A stretch of DNA of 35,690 bases from Deltaproteobacteria bacterium (GTDB lineage Bacteria > CG2-30-53-67): assembly GCA_013151235.1 (NCBI GenBank), contig JAADIO010000036.1, positions 1 through 35,690 on the forward strand. The letters are read 5' to 3'. Both the position numbers and the translations under genes were made by a program. Below are positions 32,819 through 35,690 of this stretch, piece after piece (within the stretch, counting starts at the first letter, position 1; the number at the start of each line of letters is the position of its first letter). The notes under the pieces are model-generated. The model was not told the DNA's origin. It worked only from the letters and a program-made list of their open reading frames with translations, and searched no databases.

Positions 32819-33427
32819 ATGATGGACGTAATCGTTGCCTCACGAAATCCGAACAAGGTCGAAGAAATACGGCAAATTCTGACAGGAAGCAATCTCCGGA
32901 TTATCAGTATGGATGATATCCCTTCCCTGCCGGATGTCCGGGAAGACGGCCTGACCTTCGAAGAGAATGCCCGGAAGAAGGCCCTGGAAATCGCTAAATT
33001 GACGGGACGACTCACCCTGGCCGACGATTCCGGCTTGGTCGTGGATGCTCTGAACGGAAGACCCGGTGTCTATTCGGCCCGGTATTCCGACCCGGATGCA
33101 ACACCGGAGAAGAACAACGCAAAGCTCCTGGAGGAACTCCGTGAGGTCCCGATGAAGCGCCGGACAGCCCGGTTTGTCTGCGTCATTGCCATCGCCCGGC
33201 CTTCCGGAAAGGTTGATCTTGCCGAAGGAAGGTGTGAAGGTCTCATTGCAACGGAACTGCGGGGCTCCCAGGGGTTCGGGTATGATCCCCTTTTTGTGAT
33301 CCCCGAACGGGAGATGTCCTTTGCCGAACTAGGTACGGAAGAGAAGAACAAGATCAGCCACCGCTCCATCGCCCTGCAGAAGGCGGCAAAGATTATTTTA
33401 GGACTTCCTGAGCAGGAAAAAGGTTGA
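32819..33427 (+). CDS. rdgB: XTP/dITP diphosphatase (house-cleaning NTPase)
   Basis: About 201 residues; hydrolyses ITP, dITP and XTP so that deaminated purines are not built into nucleic acids. The N-terminal VIVASRNPNKVEEI, the LTFEENARKKA active-site helix, ADDSGLVVDALNGRPGVYSARY and QGFGYDPLFVIPE are typical. Two adjacent ATGs (32819 and 32822) are possible, with only a weak ribosome site. Its stop codon overlaps the -35 box of the tRNA cluster promoter. Confidence 0.94.
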   Translation: MMDVIVASRNPNKVEEIRQILTGSNLRIISMDDIPSLPDVREDGLTFEENARKKALEIAKLTGRLTLADDSGLVVDALNGRPGVYSARYSDPDATPEKNNAKLLEELREVPMKRRTARFVCVIAIARPSGKVDLAEGRCEGLIATELRGSQGFGYDPLFVIPEREMSFAELGTEEKNKISHRSIALQKAAKIILGLPEQEKG

Positions 33428-33452
33428 AATCGGGAATAAAAATCACTATAAT
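33424..33452 (+). promoter_or_regulatory. promoter of the tRNA cluster
   Basis: TTGAAA (33424-33429), 17 bases and a perfect TATAAT (33447-33452). It lies at the rdgB stop codon and about 50 bases before tRNA-Pro. Confidence 0.75.
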
Positions 33453-33506
33453 CTTTTCATTGTTCAGGGGGCGGGATCACAACCCGGTTGAAAGGATTAC
33501 GAATCA

Positions 33507-33584
<78 letters not shown>

Positions 33585-33588
33585 GATT

Positions 33589-33614
33589 CTGAAATTTTGC
33601 CAAGCAAAATTTCA

Positions 33615-33615
<1 letters not shown>
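33589..33615 (+). repeat. 12-bp perfect hairpin in spacer Pro-Arg
   Basis: CTGAAATTTTGC, loop CAA, GCAAAATTTCAG. Its last base is the first base of tRNA-Arg, so the hairpin abuts the mature 5' end. Confidence 0.8.
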
Positions 33616-33691
<76 letters not shown>

Positions 33692-33704
33692 GTTTTTTGG
33701 GGAA

Positions 33705-33737
33705 TGAATTGCCGTTGTTGGAAACGACGGTAATTCA
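33705..33737 (+). repeat. 15-bp hairpin in spacer Arg-His
   Basis: TGAATTGCCGTTGTT pairs with AACGACGGTAATTCA across a three-base loop, with two G-U pairs in RNA. The wobbles keep the stem while the DNA differs, which hints that the RNA structure matters. Confidence 0.75.
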
Positions 33738-33750
33738 ATTTTCAAAATGT

Positions 33751-33828
33751 GGTGGGTGTAGCTCAGTTGGTTAGAGCGCAAGGTTGTGGCCCTTGAGGCC
33801 GGGGGTTCGAATCCCCTCACTCACCCCA
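33751..33828 (+). tRNA. tRNA-His (anticodon GTG)
   Basis: Acceptor GTGGGTG/CACTCAC preceded by an encoded G at position -1 opposite C73, as required for histidine tRNA. Anticodon stem CAAGG/CCTTG with loop TTGTGGC; CCA is encoded. Confidence 0.95.
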
Positions 33829-33858
33829 AATATTTTTTTCTTCGAAAAAAACATGACC

Positions 33859-33875
33859 CTTTTGCGGAGCAAAAG
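33859..33875 (+). repeat. 7-bp hairpin in spacer His-Arg
   Basis: CTTTTGC, loop GGA, GCAAAAG. A second complementary pair of T and A tracts lies just upstream (33833-33851, TTTTTTTC-TTCG-AAAAAAA). Confidence 0.6.
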
Positions 33876-33901
33876 TTATAAATTTGACGAAGCAAAACTT
33901 A

Positions 33902-33978
33902 GCGCCCGTAGCTCAGTTGGATAGAGCGTCGGACTTCGAATCCGCAGGTCGCAGGTTCGAGTCCTGCCGGGCGCACCA
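33902..33978 (+). tRNA. tRNA-Arg (anticodon TCG)
   Basis: Acceptor GCGCCCG/CGGGCGC, anticodon stem CGGA/TCCG region with loop CTTCGAA, T-loop TTCGAGT, encoded CCA. Anticodon TCG reads CGA and other CGN codons, depending on wobble modification. Confidence 0.93.
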
Positions 33979-33981
33979 TTA

Positions 33982-34032
33982 ATCATTTTATTTCAGATGC
34001 TCCGCAACACGGAACATCTGAAATAAAATGAT
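33982..34032 (+). repeat. 23-bp hairpin in spacer Arg-Lys
   Basis: Arms at 33982-34004 and 34010-34032 are complementary except for one position, around loop CAACA. The hairpin ends directly at the first base of tRNA-Lys. Confidence 0.8.
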
Positions 34033-34108
34033 GGGCCGTTAGCTCAGTTGGGAGAGCAGCTGACTCTTAATCAGCGGGTCCGGGGTTCGAGCCCCCGACG
34101 GCCCCCCA
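34033..34108 (+). tRNA. tRNA-Lys (anticodon CTT)
   Basis: Acceptor GGGCCGT/ACGGCCC, anticodon stem CTGA/TCAG with loop CTCTTAA, T-loop TTCGAGC, encoded CCA. The last tRNA of the cluster, followed by a strong terminator. Confidence 0.94.
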
Positions 34109-34117
34109 GAAAATAGA

Positions 34118-34149
34118 GGACTTACGGAATTTTCCGTAAGTCCTTTTTT
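34118..34149 (+). terminator. rho-independent terminator of the tRNA operon
   Basis: GGACTTACGGAA, two T, TTCCGTAAGTCC (12-bp perfect stem) followed directly by six T. Confidence 0.9.
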
Positions 34150-34373
34150 CTTTGTGTAGGCGCTGTGCAAGCAATTAATAAAGCTTCTATGCAAGGTTTG
34201 GAGAGCTGGTCACATCAGGACGGCCCATCGAGCTTATGAAAAGAACATCTCTCAACTGCCCGGCTAACAATCATTCACGTAACACGATCAAGAAGGCGAT
34301 CAGCGGTGAGCCCTGGGGGTATAAGGAGCGGTGATCAGACTGCATGACCGTTTCAGTGAGCTCTCTTTAGTTT
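34150..34373. other. stretch with no supported gene after the tRNA cluster
   Basis: I see no gene, tRNA or clear regulatory site in these 220 bases. Base composition shifts from the housekeeping style upstream to the AT-rich debris downstream. It lies immediately 3' of a tRNA-Lys gene, a usual integration position, but I find no second copy of the tRNA end. Confidence 0.5.
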
Positions 34374-34640
34374 TTAGGTTTCATTTAACACTTCTAACTT
34401 TTCTACAGAGTCAATCGCCAGTTTTTTATTGGCAGGATATTCATTAAACAATTTCCCTGTTTTTGGTTTAGCTCTGCATAGAATTTTAATTCAATTAGGA
34501 TTTTGTCTTCTGTGATGAAGTCTATATCTGTCGTGTTTTCGTATAGATAATATAATGTTTTCTTACTTTCTCATCAATAGATAAATATAGTTTCCAAAAT
34601 AGCTACCGAGATCAGAAGCGTAAATCTTCTTGGCTTATAA
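34374..34640 (-). pseudogene. C-terminal remnant of an AAA+ ATPase with DUF4143-type end
   Basis: Reading the minus strand across at least two frameshifts gives segments FGNYIY, SIDEKVRKHYIIY, DIDFITEDKILIELKF and KLFNEYPANKKLAIDSVEK, ending at a normal TAA (34376-34374). The order, with an EVDF-like and IEVK-like motif and a final leucine-rich tail, matches the nuclease-like DUF4143 end of small AAA+ ATPases common in mobile and accessory DNA. The AT-rich composition differs strongly from neighbours, which suggests transfer. Only the last 80 or so codons remain; the N-terminal ATPase part is absent. Family assignment is by motif pattern only. Confidence 0.5.
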
Positions 34641-34674
34641 CAATTTCTGCTTTGTTTTGCCCCAACGGGAAAGA

Positions 34675-34757
34675 ACAGGACTTGGCCTTCTCGCCCCCTA
34701 CACCGCCGTCATCCGGATCGTATTGACACAGAGTTGATCCAGTTCTGCCCGTTCCAT
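34675..34757 (-). pseudogene. broken second transketolase gene, first 19 codons plus fragment
   Basis: ATG 34757 with a GGGAGG site begins [19 protein letters not shown] and then meets TAG. With one missing base the sequence continues as GEKAKS, matching transketolase VEKAKSG, and then similarity ends near 34672. Compared with tkt at 24535-26532, 35 bases (34706-34740) are identical, although flanking codons differ. The ribosome site and leader are preserved but the gene is gone. Confidence 0.8.
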
Positions 34758-34870
34758 AATCCTCCCTTTTGTATCCTTAATTGCAGCATATGAAGCAGAA
34801 TACCCGAATCTGAATATTACGGAAGGAATATATATACTGCCGAACTGTTTTTTACAAAAGAAGAATCCCG
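34758..34870 (-). promoter_or_regulatory. leader region homologous to the tkt leader
   Basis: Shares ordered blocks with 26533-26650 (CAGTATATATAT, CAGATTC, CATATGCTGCAAT). This is the promoter region of the broken transketolase copy. It may still be active but would lead into debris. Confidence 0.5.
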
Positions 34871-34916
34871 ATCCCAGATCTAAAATCCCCCTGCCGGTGA
34901 TTCCAGATCCGGGATC
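34870..34916. repeat. imperfect 12-bp inverted repeat
   Basis: GATCCCAGATCT (34870-34881) and AGATCCGGGATC (34905-34916) pair at 11 of 12 positions. It lies downstream of the P460 gene and may end its transcription, although there is no clean T-run. Confidence 0.45.
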
Positions 34917-34964
34917 GAGCAAAAAGAACCCCCCCTCAAAAATCAGGGATCGCTGAACCAGGGT

Positions 34965-35474
34965 CTATCGGATCAGGCTGGTCATAATAAAATCATTCAT
35001 CTTCTGCGCACCATGACAGCCGATACAACCAGCCGGCTTTCCCGACTTCAGGATCTTTCCGTTTGCCCCGTACTTCACCCAAAACCAGTCTCCCTTATCG
35101 GAATTGTACCCCTTGATCTTGTACATCACAGTAATTGCGGCAAGGGTTGGTCCCGGCATGTAGTTTTCTTTCACGATAATTCCGCCGGCATCGACCACAC
35201 CCCTCATTCCGTAAACTCCCCGCTGAGCCGTTTTATTCACAAATGTCTGCAGCAGCGCACCATGGGGCTCCCTTCCCTTGTAGAGTCCCGGCCGGTCGGG
35301 CCAGTGGACCCAGTTCCAATAAGGAGAAGGACCATGAATATAGGCCCAAAGCGCAGCGGCATCTGCCCCCGGCATGGCCTTTTCCCCCGTCTTCTTATCG
35401 TCCGCCATGGCCGTGACGGCCACCATCAAAAAGAGTCCCAACAACACCCACATCAACATCCCTGTTCTCTTCAT
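34965..35474 (-). CDS. cytochrome P460 family protein, periplasmic monohaem
   Basis: 169 residues. A signal peptide covers about 1-24 (MLMWVLLGLFLMVAVTAMA). The mature domain has the P460 pattern: WNWVHWPDRPGLYKG near the N-terminus, IIVKENYMPGP in the middle, and a C-terminal haem site GCIGCHG (CxxCH at 150-154). Enzymes of this family include hydroxylamine- and NO-oxidising cytochromes where a lysine crosslinks to the haem, but many relatives are only 'P460-like'; the lysine in VKENY is a candidate and not proven. ATG 35474 has AGGAGGG seven bases upstream. It appears to be a single-gene unit in an accessory-looking region. Confidence 0.82.
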   Translation of the reverse strand: MKRTGMLMWVLLGLFLMVAVTAMADDKKTGEKAMPGADAAALWAYIHGPSPYWNWVHWPDRPGLYKGREPHGALLQTFVNKTAQRGVYGMRGVVDAGGIIVKENYMPGPTLAAITVMYKIKGYNSDKGDWFWVKYGANGKILKSGKPAGCIGCHGAQKMNDFIMTSLIR

Positions 35475-35534
35475 GGCAAAGCCCTCCTGTAGTAATGTTG
35501 CAAGTTCCCTGGGCAGAGACTTGTATACATTCAG

Positions 35535-35563
35535 ACTTAAGCCGACTTTGCCGAATTTGTCAA
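35535..35563 (-). promoter_or_regulatory. possible promoter of the P460 gene
   Basis: On the minus strand, perfect TTGACA (35563-35558), 17 bases, then TTAAGT (35540-35535). The -10 is poor. Confidence 0.4.
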
Positions 35564-35610
35564 ATCGACGGCAACGTAGCGGAACGCTCTTTTCCTTCTC
35601 TCCCTATAGC

Positions 35611-35662
35611 ACATTGGGGGTCACATTGGGGGTCACACATTGGGGGTCCACATTGGGGGTCA
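35611..35662. repeat. four tandem copies of ACATTGGGGGTC
   Basis: The unit starts at 35611, 35623, 35637 and about 35650, with one or two extra bases between some copies. Similar short G-rich repeats ending in GGGGGTCAGGTCTTTAATCTTG flank REP-associated tyrosine transposase genes in deltaproteobacteria, from memory. The window ends 28 bases later, so the neighbour is not seen. Confidence 0.7.
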
Positions 35663-35690
35663 GGTCTTTAATCTTGAGTCTGAATCACCG

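Overview
The window looks like a chromosomal segment of a Gram-negative anaerobe from the former Deltaproteobacteria (Desulfobacterota/Desulfuromonadota, for example Geobacter relatives). This is inferred from gene content and was not tested by a search. The signs are two five-haem c-type cytochromes, a P460-type monohaem cytochrome, a DHH-CBS-CBS-poly(A) polymerase fusion, an ihfA-merR pair, lysS followed by lolC, a good sigma-54-type promoter, and high-GC housekeeping genes. The edges and the stretch after the tRNA cluster carry mobile-element and decayed material.

Layout. 1-800: the 3' part of an IS110-family transposase and a structured non-coding flank. 801-1238: two short, apparently decayed reading frames. 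1430-4563: a tRNA nucleotidyltransferase fusion overlapping an adenosine-specific kinase. 4598-6076: a secreted five-haem cytochrome. 6220-6924: merR-type regulator and ihfA. 7027-9562: an EF-G-like GTPase and an 88-residue unknown, divergent from 9733-13726, which holds prfB (programmed +1 frameshift), lysS and a LolC/E permease. 13882-15444: a hybrid GspE/PilT ATPase. 15490-20281 (minus): pgsA-plsY-TPR/zinc-ribbon membrane protein-DUF4388/GspG-like membrane protein, then a small unknown. 20585-21283: a Crp/Fnr regulator. 21294-26532 (minus): tkt-zwf-pgl and a second five-haem cytochrome. 26686-28650 (minus): larE and a sugar-kinase-like phosphotransferase. 28958-29587: an unknown gene behind a sigma-54-type promoter. 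29730-33427: amidase, GerMN lipoprotein-like protein, murI, rph, rdgB. 33507-34108: five tRNA genes (Pro, Arg, His, Arg, Lys) with hairpins in every spacer. 34150-34960: debris, including a broken AAA+/DUF4143-type ATPase and a broken second transketolase 5' end. 34965-35474: cytochrome P460 family protein. 35611-35662: short tandem repeats.

How genes work together. Translation and RNA quality genes dominate: prfB, lysS, EF-G-like, tRNA nucleotidyltransferase, rph, rdgB and tRNAs. Envelope genes form a second theme: pgsA, plsY, lolC, amidase, murI, AmgK-like kinase. tkt-zwf-pgl supply NADPH and pentoses and share an apparent operon with a multihaem cytochrome. The most unusual set is at 13.9-20.3 kb. 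There a type II secretion/type IV pilus-style ATPase converges on an operon in which phospholipid synthesis genes are followed by a TPR/zinc-ribbon/TM2-like membrane protein and a DUF4388-transmembrane-pseudopilin-like protein. This may be an undescribed envelope module. Several starts were set from ribosome binding sites and promoters rather than from the longest frame.
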